From Kitasatospora sp. NA04385 (GTDB lineage Bacteria > Actinomycetota > Actinomycetes > Streptomycetales > Streptomycetaceae), in contig NZ_CP054919.1 in NCBI RefSeq assembly GCF_013364235.1, positions 1,404,145 through 1,468,144 of the forward strand: a stretch of 64,000 bases of DNA, read 5' to 3'. The notes below the pieces were generated by a model. The model saw only the letters and a program-made list of their open reading frames with translations, had not been told where the DNA came from and searched no databases. The first letter of the stretch is position 1. Each line of letters begins with the position of its first letter. Below are positions 55,440 through 64,000 of this stretch, piece after piece. The position numbers and the translations under genes were made by a program.

Positions 55440-56258
55440 TCACGCCAGCGGGTCGTCCGGCCCGTAGGGGCGCAGCCGCAGCGTGCGGGCGTCGGCGGAG
55501 CGGATGGCCGGGGCGGAGGCGACCAGGGTCTCCAGGTTGTCCCGTCCGGCGTGCAGGAAGCGCCCGTGCAGCCCGTCGAAGCGGCCGCGGGCGGCGTCGA
55601 CGGTGACGGCGACCATGTACGGGATGGAGCCCCAGGCCTTCATGTCCCGGAACATCGCCATGCCGGCGGTCATCTCGGTGTCGACCGCGCCGGGGCTGAT
55701 GTCGAGCACCACGACGCCGTGCCGGCCGGCCGAGTCGGCGATGTTGTCGGAGAGCTGGAGCAGCGCGCCCTTGGAGGTGGCGTAGGCGGTGTAGTGGCCG
55801 TCGGGGCGCAGGGCGAAGCCGCTGTTCAGGTTGATCACCCGGCCGCTGCGGCGCTGCACCATGCCGGGCAGGACGTTGCGCAGCAGGTTGTAGGGGCCGC
55901 GCAGGTTGGTCTCGACGACCTGCCACCACTGGGCGGGGTCGGTCTCCCAGATCGGCACCTCGGCGCGGTCGACCTGCCCGGCGTTGTTGACCAGCAGGTC
56001 GACGGGGCCGAGGTCGCGCTCGATCGACCGGACGGCCTCCCGGACGGCGCCGGGGCGGGTGACGTCGGCGGTGACGGCGACGCCGCGGGCGCCGTGCCGC
56101 ACGCACTCCTTCAGGGTCGCGATCAGCCGGTCCTGGGTGCGGCCGATCAGGCCGACGGCCATGCCCTCGGCGGCGAGCCCGACGGCGATCTCCCGGCCGA
56201 TGCCGCGTCCCGCCCCGGTGACCAGTCCGACCTGCCCGGTGAGTGATCCCGTCCCCAT
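55440..56258 (-). CDS. Short-chain dehydrogenase/reductase
   Basis: A 272-residue classical SDR. GLVTGAGRGIGREIAVGLAA is the cofactor loop, followed by LLVNNAGQVDRAEVPIW (NNAG) and INLNSGFALRPDGHYTAYAT then SKGALLQ, giving the Ser-Tyr-Lys catalytic set. The block DISPGAVDTEMTAGMAMFRD follows. It oxidises or reduces an alcohol or ketone with NAD(P). The substrate is unknown. ATG 56258 is chosen at the conserved N-terminus (MGTGSLTGQVGLVTG). Confidence 0.9.
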   Translation of the reverse strand: MGTGSLTGQVGLVTGAGRGIGREIAVGLAAEGMAVGLIGRTQDRLIATLKECVRHGARGVAVTADVTRPGAVREAVRSIERDLGPVDLLVNNAGQVDRAEVPIWETDPAQWWQVVETNLRGPYNLLRNVLPGMVQRRSGRVINLNSGFALRPDGHYTAYATSKGALLQLSDNIADSAGRHGVVVLDISPGAVDTEMTAGMAMFRDMKAWGSIPYMVAVTVDAARGRFDGLHGRFLHAGRDNLETLVASAPAIRSADARTLRLRPYGPDDPLA

Positions 56259-56501
56259 CTGCCTGCTCCCTCCTCCGGCTGGACCTCCGCATTGTGGTCC
56301 CCGCCCGGGGGCGCACGGGGGAGCGCGCGCAGCGCACCGCCGACGCCCACCCGTTCGGCCCAGCACCCGGCGCGCCGCCGCCGACGGCACGCACCGATGT
56401 GAACGGGCGTTAAGGCAGGTAGTACCGTCGTCCGGGCGGGCCACGGCGCCCGCGAAACCCCCGGCCGGGTGACCCCCGGCTCCGTCCCGAAGGGCATTTG
56501 A

Positions 56502-57368
56502 GTGAGCGATATCGCGCGCGTCGGAGTAGTCGGCTGCGGCCTCATGGGATCCGGCATCGCCGAGGTCTTCGCCCGTTCCGGCCTGGAGGTGCTGGTCTCG
56601 GAGGCCAGCGGCGAGGCCCTGGAGCTGGGGCGCACCCGGCTGACCAACTCGCTGGAGACCGCGGTGCGGCGCGGCAAGCTCTCCGAGGAGGACCGGGACG
56701 CGGCGCTGGCCCGGCTGTCGTTCACCACCGACCTCGCCGACTTCCACGACCGGGACCTGGTGGTCGAGGCGGTCGCCGAGCGCGAGGACGTCAAGGTCAA
56801 GATCTTCCAGACCCTCGACCAGGCGGTGACCCGGCGGGACGCCATCCTGGCCTCCAACACCTCCTCCATCCCGATCGTGAAGCTCGCCGCCGCGACCGGC
56901 CGCCCCGAGCAGGTGATCGGCCTGCACTTCTTCAACCCGGCGCCGGTGCAGAAGCTGGTCGAGGTCATCCCGACCCTGACCACCTCCGCCGAGACCACCA
57001 CCCGCGCCGAGCAGTTCACCGTCGAGGTGCTCGGCAAGGAGCCGATCCGCGCCCGCGACCGGGCCGGCTTCGTGGTCAACGCCCTGCTGGTCCCCTACCT
57101 GCTCTCCGCCGTCCGGATGTTCGAGTCCGGGGTCGCCACCGCCGCCGACATCGACAAGGGCATGGAGGCCGGCTGCGCCCACCCGATGGGCCCGCTGCGC
57201 CTGTGCGACCTGATCGGCCTGGACACCATCGTCTCGATCGCCGAATCCATGTACGACGAGTACAAGGAGCCCCTGTACGCGGCCCCGCCGCTGCTGTCCC
57301 GGATGGTCGACGCGGGCCTGCTCGGCCGCAAGTCCGGCCGCGGCTTCTACGACTACACCGCTTCCTGA
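56502..57368 (+). CDS. 3-hydroxybutyryl-CoA dehydrogenase family protein
   Basis: A 288-residue 3-hydroxyacyl-CoA dehydrogenase. VGVVGCGLMGSGIAEVFARS binds NAD; ASNTSSIPIVKLAAATGRPE and GLHFFNPAPVQKLVEVIPTL (catalytic His in HFFNP) define the family; the C-terminal domain contains GCAHPMGPLRLCDLIGLDT. It interconverts acetoacetyl-CoA and 3-hydroxybutyryl-CoA in butyrate/PHB metabolism or ethylmalonyl-CoA precursor supply. GTG 56502 (MSDIARVGVVGCG). It is a single gene followed by a hairpin. Confidence 0.93.
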   Translation: MSDIARVGVVGCGLMGSGIAEVFARSGLEVLVSEASGEALELGRTRLTNSLETAVRRGKLSEEDRDAALARLSFTTDLADFHDRDLVVEAVAEREDVKVKIFQTLDQAVTRRDAILASNTSSIPIVKLAAATGRPEQVIGLHFFNPAPVQKLVEVIPTLTTSAETTTRAEQFTVEVLGKEPIRARDRAGFVVNALLVPYLLSAVRMFESGVATAADIDKGMEAGCAHPMGPLRLCDLIGLDTIVSIAESMYDEYKEPLYAAPPLLSRMVDAGLLGRKSGRGFYDYTAS

Positions 57369-57390
57369 CCCGCGTCCCTCCACCGGCCCG

Positions 57391-57424
57391 CCGACCGCTC
57401 CGACTTCGTGACGCGAGCGGTCGG
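57391..57424 (+). terminator. Hairpin after the 3-hydroxyacyl-CoA dehydrogenase gene
   Basis: 10-bp perfect stem CCGACCGCTC / GAGCGGTCGG with a 14-base loop, 22 bases past the stop codon. Confidence 0.65.
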
Positions 57425-57505
57425 CACCGGGCCCGGACGCGCACCGGCCCGCCCAGCCACCGGCCCACCCGTCCCGCCTGCTCCTGCGGGCCGTAGTCTC
57501 GCCCG

Positions 57506-58624
57506 GTGACCGGAACACCCCCCGCCCCCGCCCCCGGCTGGGACGCGCTGGCCTCGACTGCCGGGGTCGAGCGCCGGACCGGCCTGATCTGGCTGTCCTG
57601 GCTCGGCTTCAACCGGGCGGCGCCCGTGGACGTGCTGCTCGCCCTGCTGGACCTCGCCGAGACCGGCTTCCTGTACCGCGGGGACCTGCCCGCGGCCGTG
57701 CCGGACGCCGCCGTCGTCCACCCGGACCACCGGGTCCGGCGGGAGGCGGCAGAGGTCGGCCGCCTCTCCCCGGAGCAGTGGGAGCGGCTGATCGCGGCCA
57801 CCCCCGAGCCCGGGCTGCGCGACCGGTTCGCCGAACTCGCCGCGCACCGCGTGGCGGCGCGGCGGCGGGGCCGCGGCGTCGGGGCACCGCCCGGCCCGGA
57901 CGCCCGACCGCCCGCCACCGCCGCCGGGATCGCGGCGATGGCCGCCGAGGTGCCCGACGTCGGCCCGGCGGACCGCACGGTCGCCCTGTGGTGGGTGGGC
58001 GCCCTGCACGGCGACGGCGCGGCCATGCGCCTGCTGGCGGCCTCGCCCAAGCTGCTGGTGCGCCGCAGCGTGGCCCGGGCGCCACGGCTGCCCGCGGACG
58101 TGGCGGCGCTGCTGGCCCGCGACGAGGACCGGGCGGTGCGGCTCTTCCTGGCCGAGTCCTGCGCGGACGCCCCGGCCGGGATGCTGCTGGAGATCGCCTC
58201 CTGGTGGAGCGGGAGCTTCTCCTTCCCCGACTGCCCGCGCTCCCACCCGAACTTCCCGCGCGCGGGCCTGCTGCGCTTCGCCGCGGACCCGAACCCGCTG
58301 CTGCGCGCCCTGGTGCTCGACGACCCGGAGGCCACCGGCGCGCACGCCGAGCGGCTCGCCGCCGACCCGGACCCGGCCGTCCGCCGGGCCGCCGCCGCGG
58401 ACGGCCGCCTCTCCCCCGCGACGGTGTCCGCGCTGACCGCCGACCCCGACCCCGGCGTGCGGCGCCGCGCCCGGGCCAACCCCGCGCTGCCGGTGCCGGA
58501 ACTGGTGGCGCTGCTGCTGGACCGCACCGCGGCCGAGGACGCCGTCCGCAACCCGGCGGTCCCGGCGGCCGTGATGCGCCGGATGCTCGCCCTCGCGACC
58601 CCGCACACCGGCAACGCGCCCTGA
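57506..58624 (+). CDS. LRV/HEAT-like repeat protein
   Basis: A 372-residue protein from GTG 57506. The N-terminal 170 residues are a helical domain without clear repeats (VERRTGLIWLSWLGFNRAAP). The rest shows LRV-type repeats such as LRFAADPNPLLRALVLDDPE, LAADPDPAVRRAAAADGRLS and LTADPDPGVRRRARANPALP. A short Cys/Trp segment (WWSGSFSFPDCPRSHPNFPR) interrupts them. It looks like a scaffold, related in style to the proteins at 630-2060 and 36020-37528. No catalytic motif is seen. Confidence 0.75.
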   Translation: MTGTPPAPAPGWDALASTAGVERRTGLIWLSWLGFNRAAPVDVLLALLDLAETGFLYRGDLPAAVPDAAVVHPDHRVRREAAEVGRLSPEQWERLIAATPEPGLRDRFAELAAHRVAARRRGRGVGAPPGPDARPPATAAGIAAMAAEVPDVGPADRTVALWWVGALHGDGAAMRLLAASPKLLVRRSVARAPRLPADVAALLARDEDRAVRLFLAESCADAPAGMLLEIASWWSGSFSFPDCPRSHPNFPRAGLLRFAADPNPLLRALVLDDPEATGAHAERLAADPDPAVRRAAAADGRLSPATVSALTADPDPGVRRRARANPALPVPELVALLLDRTAAEDAVRNPAVPAAVMRRMLALATPHTGNAP

Positions 58625-58675
58625 CCGGGCGTCAGTCGGCGGGCGGCACCGACGGCCGGGCGGCAGGGGCTGGCG

Positions 58676-59071
58676 TCAGGGGCTGGCGTAGCGGGCGACG
58701 TCGGTGACCCGGCAGCTGACCGGGCCGTGCGGGTCGGCGGTGCCCTGGGCGTGCTCCAGCGCGTCCTGGCCGGGCGGGAGCGGGCCGGCGGCGGCGACGC
58801 CCTCGGTGACCTGGCGGCCGGCGTGGTCCTCGAAGGCGATCTGCACCACGTAGTTGCTGGTGGTGGCGGTGTGGTTGGTGATCCGGACGGTGGCGGAGGG
58901 CCACTGCAGCTCGTCGTCCACCTTGCAGGAGGTCACCTCGACGTCGCCGACCGCGGCCGGGCCGGCGTCCTGCGCGTTCCGGGCCCGGTCGTCCTCGTCC
59001 GGGTCGCAGCCCGTCGCCGACAGTGCCAGCGCGGCGACCAGGCAGGCGGTGACGATCGCTCGGATGCGCAT
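58676..59071 (-). CDS. Small lipoprotein of unknown function
   Basis: A 131-residue protein from ATG 59071 with a short signal peptide ending in the lipobox ALSATGCDP. The mature part is a single beta-rich domain: VGDVEVTSCKVDDELQWPSA, TVRITNHTATTSNYVVQIAF, and then GQDALEHAQGTA and VSCRVTDVARYASP. Two cysteines could form a disulfide. This resembles FxLYD/DUF4352-type extracellular domains. It is anchored outside the membrane. Function is unknown. Confidence 0.75.
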   Translation of the reverse strand: MRIRAIVTACLVAALALSATGCDPDEDDRARNAQDAGPAAVGDVEVTSCKVDDELQWPSATVRITNHTATTSNYVVQIAFEDHAGRQVTEGVAAAGPLPPGQDALEHAQGTADPHGPVSCRVTDVARYASP

Positions 59072-59245
59072 GGTTTCCCCTCGGGCCGGACACGGGTCGG
59101 GACCGACGCTACGAGCCGCCCGAGCCGCCCGCCCGGAATGTGTCCGATCCGTAATAACCGTGCGGAGCAAGTGTGTTGACGGTGCGTCAGCGAAGGAACC
59201 CCGCCCCGGTGAGCGGACCGGCGGACAGCGCGGCGGGCAGCACGG

Positions 59246-59281
59246 CGAACGGCCCGGCGCGTGCGGGCGCCGGGCCGTTCG
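59246..59281 (-). terminator. Chitosanase terminator
   Basis: Perfect 15-bp stem CGAACGGCCCGGCGC / GCGCCGGGCCGTTCG with a 6-base loop, 19 bases after the chitosanase stop. Confidence 0.85.
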
Positions 59282-59299
59282 GGTCGGAGGGGGGAGGGG

Positions 59300-60169
59300 T
59301 CAGCCGTTGATCTGGTACGAGTCGCCGTAGACCTTCCACTTGAGCGGCGGGTTGAGGTCGAAGTTCTTGGCGTTCAGGAACACCTTCTGCTCGGTGTCGA
59401 CCCGGCTGGTGTCGGCGTGCGCCTCCTCCTGCTTCATGATCACCTTCCGGGCGTCCATGAAGGCGTTCAGGTAGGCCGTCTCGTCGCCGCCCTGGGCCGG
59501 GGTCTTGGCCTTCTTCATCGCGGCGGCGCGGATCCCGCCGAAGCTGTCGGAGCTGTTGCCGGGGCCGTGCATCACGATGGCGTCGTAGTAGATGAACTGC
59601 CCGAGCGCGCGCAGCCCGTCGGCCTTGCCCTGCTGGACCGAGGGGTTGAAGTACACCCGGTCGCGCTCGTCGTTCTGGGCCTGCTGGAAGACGGTGTCCT
59701 TGGCGGCGGTCTTCCAGTCGTTGACGAAGGCGCTGCCGAGGCCGGAGTGCGACTCGGTGCCGTTGACCTTCTTCAGCGCGGGCAGGTACTTGGCCAGGAC
59801 GTTGCCGGGCTTGAGGTCGGTGTAGTGCTGGACGAGCTCCAGCATGTCGCCGGTGCCGGAGCAGAAGCCGATGATGCCCGCGGTGTAGCCGCGGCCGTCG
59901 CCGATGTCCTCGATGTACTTGTACTGGGCCTTCCAGTCGAGCGAGGAGTTCTCCGCCGAGGAGACCAGCTCCATGGCGATCTCCTTCTTCGCCGGGTCGT
60001 CCAGCCCGACGGCCGCCACCGCGACGGCACTGGTGCTGCTCGCCGCGGGGGCGGCGGCGTGTCCGGTCCCGGCCGCGGCCAGGGTCAGCGGGAGGGCGCC
60101 GACCAGGATCGCGAGGGCGGCCCGGGTGGTGCGGGCGGTGCGAGCGGTGCGGTGCTCAGTGGGGTGCAT
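59300..60169 (-). CDS. csn: Secreted chitosanase, glycoside hydrolase family 46
   Basis: A 289-residue exported enzyme. The N-terminal 40 residues are a long signal peptide with a basic head. The mature domain starts near LDDPAKKEIAMELVSSAENS and closely follows the well-studied Streptomyces GH46 enzyme. Glu73 (SSAENSSLDW) is the general acid and Asp91 (EDIGDGRGY), 18 residues on, the general base, exactly the spacing of Glu22 and Asp40 in the mature N174 enzyme. It endo-hydrolyses chitosan with inversion. A perfect palindrome 48-68 bases upstream matches the operator of the chitosanase repressor CsnR. Confidence 0.97.
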   Translation of the reverse strand: MHPTEHRTARTARTTRAALAILVGALPLTLAAAGTGHAAAPAASSTSAVAVAAVGLDDPAKKEIAMELVSSAENSSLDWKAQYKYIEDIGDGRGYTAGIIGFCSGTGDMLELVQHYTDLKPGNVLAKYLPALKKVNGTESHSGLGSAFVNDWKTAAKDTVFQQAQNDERDRVYFNPSVQQGKADGLRALGQFIYYDAIVMHGPGNSSDSFGGIRAAAMKKAKTPAQGGDETAYLNAFMDARKVIMKQEEAHADTSRVDTEQKVFLNAKNFDLNPPLKWKVYGDSYQING

Positions 60170-60216
60170 TGACGCTCCGTCTGCCGGCTGCGGACATGGG
60201 GGTGCCCGCAGGAGAG

Positions 60217-60237
60217 GGTTAGGAAACTTTCCTAACC
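60217..60237. promoter_or_regulatory. CsnR-like operator upstream of csn
   Basis: GGTTAGGAAA-C-TTTCCTAACC: ten-base perfect arms around one base. It resembles the GGAAA(C/G)TTTCC-type box bound by the ROK-family repressor CsnR in Streptomyces lividans. No csnR gene is in the window. Confidence 0.8.
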
Positions 60238-60370
60238 AAGATTGAAGCGCCCCGCGGCGGCCCTCCGCAAGGGATGCGACGGCATCCGGCCCAACCCGCC
60301 CATCCGACCCGACGCCCCGTCACTCCCCCGCCACCGCACCTCCACTTCCCCGCCACCGTCCCGCACCGTC

Positions 60371-60417
60371 CCGCACCGCACCGCACCGCACCGCACCGCA
60401 CCGCACCGCACCGCACC
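60371..60417. repeat. Pentanucleotide tandem repeat (CCGCA)n
   Basis: About nine uninterrupted CCGCA units, with looser copies just before (60350-60370). It ends 48 bases ahead of the downstream GNAT start codon and lies in the csn/GNAT divergent gap, so copy number could affect promoter spacing. Confidence 0.85.
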
Positions 60418-60464
60418 GGGAAAACGACTGGCCGCCGGGCCGGGCGGCGGCCATGCTGGGCCGG

Positions 60465-60956
60465 ATGGAGATCCGCGAAGCCACCGCCGGGGACTGGGCC
60501 GCCGTCTGGCCGTTCTTCCACCGCATCGTCGCCGCCGGCGAGACGTTCACCTACCCGGCCGACCTGACGTCGGACACCGCCCGCGGCTGGTGGATGCTGC
60601 CCGCCCCCGACCGCACCGTGGTCGCCGTCGACGAGGCCGGCGGCACCGTCCTCGGCACCGCCAAGATGAACCGCAACCAGGCGGGCAACGGCGCCCACGT
60701 CGCCAGCGCCAGCTTCATGGTCGACCCGGACCACGCGGGCCGCGGCACCGGCCGCGCCCTGGCCGAGGAGGCGCTGCGCTGGGCCCGCGCCCGGGGCTTC
60801 CGCGCCATGCAGTTCAACGCCGTGGTGGCCGCGAACGCCCCGGCCGTCGGCCTGTACCGCTCGCTCGGCTTCGCGGTGGTCGGCACCGTCCCCGAGGGCT
60901 TCCGCCACCCGCGCCTCGGCTACGTCGACCTGTACGTCATGCACCGGCCCCTGTAG
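60465..60956 (+). CDS. GNAT family N-acetyltransferase
   Basis: A 163-residue acetyltransferase from ATG 60465 (MEIREATAGDWAAVWPFFHR); an ATG four codons earlier is possible. The sequence HVASASFMVDPDHAGRGTGR, then ALAEEALRWARARGFRAMQF, carries motif A with R-G-T-G-R for acetyl-CoA. NAPAVGLYRSLGFAVVGTVP is motif B with the catalytic-type Tyr. The C-terminal GYVDLYVMHRPL is common in phosphinothricin-type and YhhY-like members. Its 3' end overlaps the convergent MFS gene by 20 bases. Confidence 0.87.
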   Translation: MEIREATAGDWAAVWPFFHRIVAAGETFTYPADLTSDTARGWWMLPAPDRTVVAVDEAGGTVLGTAKMNRNQAGNGAHVASASFMVDPDHAGRGTGRALAEEALRWARARGFRAMQFNAVVAANAPAVGLYRSLGFAVVGTVPEGFRHPRLGYVDLYVMHRPL

Positions 60957-62139
60957 CCGCCCACCGACCGGCCGCCCGCCCCTCCCGCACCACCGCCGGC
61001 CGGGAGAGGACGGTCACCAGCAGCGACGCCCCGGCCAGCGCGCCGATCGCCCAGCGCACCTCCACCAGCTGCGCCAACCCGCCCGCCAGCGCCGCACCGA
61101 CGCCCTGCCAGGCGATCCGGCCCGCCGACTCCACGCCCTGCACCTGGCCGCGCCCGGCGGCCGGCGTCAGCGCCAGCAGCCGCTCCTGCAACGGCAGCGT
61201 CGCCGCGAACCCGACGCCCGCCGCGCCCACCGCCGCTGCCGCCGCCCACACCGGCGGCCCGGCCGCCAGCAGCAGGAACGGGGCCGCCAGCAGCAGCCGC
61301 AGCCCGTACGCCAGCCGGGCCCGCCGCGCCTCGTCCAGCAGCCGGCCCACCAGCAGGTCGCCCGCCAGCATCCCGGCCGAACCGGCCGCCAGCAGCGTCC
61401 CGGCGGCCCCCGGCGCGTACGGCAGGAACAGCGCCTCGCAGCCCACCACCAGCCCGTTGGGCACCCACAGGTTCAGCAGCAGCGCCCGCCGCCCGGGCCG
61501 GCCCAGCAGCTCGACGTTGCCCCGCCAGGTCTCGCGCAGCCCCGGCCGGCGCGGCGGCCGCACCGACCGCTCCCGCACCGTCGCCGCCACCACCGCCGCC
61601 AGCGCCGTCAGCCCCGCCGCCGCGCCCAGCAGCCGGTACGGCGACAGCACCGTCAGCAGCGCCCCGCCCAGCGCGAAGCCGAGCACCGCCGCCCCGCCCG
61701 AGGTGACGTTCATCAGCGACCGGGCCCGCGCGTAGCCCTCCGGCGGCACGATCTCCGCCAGCAGGCCCATCCGCGTCCCCGTCCCCAGCGACTGGAAGAA
61801 CCCGACCAGCAGCAGCAGCCCGAACCGCGCCGCCAGCGGCAGCCCCGGCACCGCCTGCGCCGCCGTCGCGGCCAGCGCCAGCAGGTGCAGCGCCACCAGC
61901 GTCCGGCGCGGCCGTGCCCCGTCCGCGACCGACATCAGCGTCAGCGCGCCCAGCACCGCCGCGAACGACGACCCGTACATGCTCACCGCCGTCAGGAACG
62001 GCGACCCCGTGCGCGCCTGCACCAGCGTGCCCAGCGCGAACCCGGACAGCGTCCCGGCCCCCGCCAGCAGCGTGAAACCTGCGTACAGCCCCGCGAACTC
62101 CCGCTGCCGCAGCAGCGCCAGATACCCGTGATCAGTCAT
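60937..62139 (-). CDS. MFS transporter
   Basis: A 400-residue membrane protein with about twelve hydrophobic segments, from ATG 62139 (MTDHGYLALLRQREFAGLYA). The opening LLRQREFAGLYAGFTLLAGA and the loop SVADGARPRRTLVALHLLAL after segment 2 (the position of the MFS D-x-x-x-R-R motif) are typical of streptomycete exporters. It probably expels a small molecule or drug. It converges with and overlaps the GNAT gene by 20 bases, and is divergent from nothing: pheT runs in the same direction upstream, ending 238 bases before it. Confidence 0.88.
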   Translation of the reverse strand: MTDHGYLALLRQREFAGLYAGFTLLAGAGTLSGFALGTLVQARTGSPFLTAVSMYGSSFAAVLGALTLMSVADGARPRRTLVALHLLALAATAAQAVPGLPLAARFGLLLLVGFFQSLGTGTRMGLLAEIVPPEGYARARSLMNVTSGGAAVLGFALGGALLTVLSPYRLLGAAAGLTALAAVVAATVRERSVRPPRRPGLRETWRGNVELLGRPGRRALLLNLWVPNGLVVGCEALFLPYAPGAAGTLLAAGSAGMLAGDLLVGRLLDEARRARLAYGLRLLLAAPFLLLAAGPPVWAAAAAVGAAGVGFAATLPLQERLLALTPAAGRGQVQGVESAGRIAWQGVGAALAGGLAQLVEVRWAIGALAGASLLVTVLSRPAVVREGRAAGRWAATGAGA

Positions 62140-62298
62140 GAAAAAAGCCTCCGACGCTGCCGCGGGGGCGCGTTCGAAGGCCGACCACGAGAACCTACCA
62201 CTCAACGCCCCGCCCCCGCCCGGGTTTCCGCCGCCCCGAGCGCCCCCGAACACCCCAACACCCCCGAACCGCACCCGAACGGCGCCGCGCCCGCGCAC

Positions 62299-62347
62299 GG
62301 CGGAGCCCCGCCGCTCCCCCGCCGAGGGGGTGCGACGGGGCTCCGTC
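62299..62347 (-). terminator. pheT terminator
   Basis: Stem CGGAGCCCCG (62301-62310) / CGGGGCTCCG (62336-62345) enclosing a second small hairpin, CCCCC-GCCGA-GGGGG. It lies 30 bases past the pheT stop and should separate pheT from the MFS gene. Confidence 0.7.
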
Positions 62348-62377
62348 ACGCCGGGAACCGCCCGGCCGCCCGGGCCG

Positions 62378-64000
62378 TCAGGCCCCGCGCAGCACCGCGC
62401 CGGTGCGCTCACCGGCCACCGCGACCGCCGACGCGCGGGCCGCCGACGCCTCGTCGGCCGTCAGCGTCCGGTCCGCGGCGCGGAAGCGCAGCGTGTACGC
62501 CAGCGACTTCTTGCCCGCGCCCGCCTGCTCGCCGGTGAACACGTCGAACAGCCGCAGCGACTCCAGCAGTTCGCCCGCGCCCTCGCGCAGCGCCGCCGCC
62601 ACGTCCGCGGCGTGCACGCCCGCGTCCACGATCAGCGCCACGTCCTGGGTCGCCACCGGGTAGGCGGAGACCGGCGGGCCGGAGACCCGGCGGCCGTCCT
62701 CGAACAGCAGGTCCAGGTCGAGCTCCATCGCGCTGGTGCGCTCCGGCAGGTGCAGCGCCTTGACGACCCGCGGGTGCAGCTCGCCGGCGTGGCCGACGAC
62801 CTCCTCGCCCACCAGCAGCTCGGCGCAGCGCCCCGGGTGCCACGGCGCGTACTGCGCCTGGCGGACCGTCAGCTCGACGCCCGCGGCGGCGGCGACCACC
62901 CGGGCCGCCTCGACCGCGTCCGCCCAGCCGGACGGCGCGCCCTTGCCCCACCAGCCGGACGGCAGCCGCTCGCCGGTCAGCGCGACGGCGACCCGGCGCG
63001 GCTGGTCCGGGAGGGCGGCGTTCAGCTCGGCGAGCTGCTCCTCGGTCGGGCGGCGGTCCACCGGCAGCCGCGGCGCGACCTTCGGCTCGGCCTTGGGCAG
63101 GAACACCGTGCCGGTCTCGAACAGCGCCAGGTCGGTGTTGCCGCGCCCCACGTTGCGCCGCAGCGCGCCCAGCAGGCCCGGCAGCAGGGTGGTGCGCAGC
63201 GCCGGCTCGGCGTCGTTCAGCGGGTTGACCAGCTTGACGGTGCGCCGGCGGGCGTCGTCCGCGTCCAGCCCGAGGCCGTCGAAGGAGGCCTCGCCGACGA
63301 ACGGGTACGCGTTGATCTCCACGTAGCCCGCGCCGGCCAGCGCCACGCCGACCCGCCGGTGGAAGCGCTGCGCCTCGGACAGGCCGCGCCCGGGCGGGGT
63401 GACCGGCATCCGGGCCGGGACGTTGTCGTAGCCCTCCAGCCGGATGACCTCCTCGGCGAGGTCGTACGGGTCGGTCAGGTCGGGCCGCCAGGACGGCGGG
63501 GTGACCTCCAGGACGTCGGTGCCGACGACCGCGCAGCCGACCTCCTGCAGGCGGCGGGTGACCGTCTCGCGGCCGTACTCGGCGCCGGCCACCCGGTCGG
63601 GCAGGTCGGCGTCGATCGGGATGGTGCGCACCGGGTGCGGGGCGGCGATGTCGGTGACACCGGCCTCGGCGGTGCCCCCGGCGATCAGCACCAGCAGGTC
63701 GACGGCGCGCTGCGCGGCGGCCCGGGCGGCCTCCGGGTCGACGCCGCGCTCGAAGCGCTTGGACGCCTCGGAGGGCAGCTTGTGGCGCTTGGCGGCGCGG
63801 GCGATGGCGACCGGCTCGAAGTGCGCGGCCTCGATGACGATGTCGGTGGTGCCGGTGACCAGGCCGGTCTCGGCGTCGACGACCGGGTCGAGGATCTCGG
63901 TGGTGGCGCCGCCCATGACGCCGGCCAGGCCGATCGGGCCGGAGTCGTCGCAGATCAGCAGGTCCTCGGCGGACAGCTTGCGCTTGACGCCGTCCAGCGT
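62378..64000 (-). CDS. pheT: Phenylalanine-tRNA ligase beta subunit, 5' end beyond window
   Basis: The last 540 residues are present, reading in frame from the window edge ([20 protein letters not shown]). The B3/B4 region contains [16 protein letters not shown] and [16 protein letters not shown]. The B5 DNA-binding-like part is around [20 protein letters not shown]. The catalytic-like core has [20 protein letters not shown], and the C-terminal ferredoxin-fold anticodon-binding domain has [20 protein letters not shown]. With PheS it charges tRNA-Phe. In many streptomycetes pheST lies near argCJBDR; here about 35 kb separates pheT from argC. The missing N-terminus would hold the tRNA-binding domain. 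Confidence 0.97.
   Translation of the reverse strand, partial: TLDGVKRKLSAEDLLICDDSGPIGLAGVMGGATTEILDPVVDAETGLVTGTTDIVIEAAHFEPVAIARAAKRHKLPSEASKRFERGVDPEAARAAAQRAVDLLVLIAGGTAEAGVTDIAAPHPVRTIPIDADLPDRVAGAEYGRETVTRRLQEVGCAVVGTDVLEVTPPSWRPDLTDPYDLAEEVIRLEGYDNVPARMPVTPPGRGLSEAQRFHRRVGVALAGAGYVEINAYPFVGEASFDGLGLDADDARRRTVKLVNPLNDAEPALRTTLLPGLLGALRRNVGRGNTDLALFETGTVFLPKAEPKVAPRLPVDRRPTEEQLAELNAALPDQPRRVAVALTGERLPSGWWGKGAPSGWADAVEAARVVAAAAGVELTVRQAQYAPWHPGRCAELLVGEEVVGHAGELHPRVVKALHLPERTSAMELDLDLLFEDGRRVSGPPVSAYPVATQDVALIVDAGVHAADVAAALREGAGELLESLRLFDVFTGEQAGAGKKSLAYTLRFRAADRTLTADEASAARASAVAVAGERTGAVLRGA

Noticed and set aside
55398..55440. Two 19-base direct repeats (CCACGCCGGCGGGG core) between the panE-like and SDR genes as a regulatory element
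   Set aside because: They lie between convergent 3' ends, are GC-rich and are only two copies; probably simple slippage.

Overview
The window is chromosomal DNA from a very GC-rich actinomycete of the Streptomycetaceae (Streptomyces or Kitasatospora; the genus cannot be fixed from sequence alone). The reasons are near-universal G/C at third codon positions, many GTG starts, and a Streptomyces-type gene set: a BluB-CobT fusion, a GH46 chitosanase with a CsnR-like operator, and the neighbourhood cysG / cobT / cobL / metQIN / argHG-RDBJC / pheT. No rRNA, tRNA, CRISPR array, integrase, transposase or phage gene was seen.

Layout. 1-6.4 kb: a truncated secreted protein, a leucine-rich-repeat-variant (LRV) protein, several unknowns, a SpoU/TrmH rRNA or tRNA methylase, and a MarR/DUF6790 divergent pair sharing a perfect 26-bp palindrome. 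6.4-13.1 kb: corrin and siroheme genes on the minus strand (CobL; a giant protein with a low-complexity head plus BluB plus CobT; a CysG-like SirC-SUMT fusion). 13.3-17.7 kb: a GNAT protein, the methionine importer MetN-MetI-MetQ behind a candidate Cys/Met-rich leader peptide, and a second GNAT. 17.9-19.7 kb: a BBE-type FAD oxidase and a 41-bp tandem repeat array belonging to a dispersed intergenic repeat. 19.7-27.5 kb: the whole late arginine pathway, argC-J-B-D-R then argG and argH, with ArgR-box-like dyads before argC and argG.

27.5-30 kb: a beta-propeller protein, a SUFU-domain protein and two decayed genes meeting head to head. 29.9-35.4 kb is the most interesting segment: a LacI regulator divergent from ribokinase, an NtaA/SnaA/DszA-type FMN monooxygenase, a flavin reductase, a stand-alone riboflavin kinase and a PnuC/RibM-type transporter. 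This gene set matches the published riboflavin catabolic (rca) pathway of Microbacterium, so the segment is proposed to be a regulated riboflavin uptake and degradation locus yielding lumichrome and ribose 5-phosphate.

36-48.5 kb: a second LRV protein with a cysteine cluster, an erythromycin-esterase-like protein paired with a double-HTH MerR regulator, an amidohydrolase/APC permease pair facing a TetR regulator, a lone ketosynthase, a WYL regulator facing a VOC protein, and an ADP-ribosylglycohydrolase. 48.5-64 kb: an RsmC/RlmG-type methylase, a rhomboid protease, a MocR/EamA pair, a polysaccharide deacetylase lipoprotein, a ketopantoate reductase-like protein, an SDR, a 3-hydroxyacyl-CoA dehydrogenase, a third LRV-like protein, chitosanase, a GNAT, an MFS exporter and the 3' part of pheT.

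Many divergent regulator/target pairs carry perfect or near-perfect intergenic palindromes, which makes the local regulation unusually legible. All functional calls rest on motif recognition by eye, with no database search.
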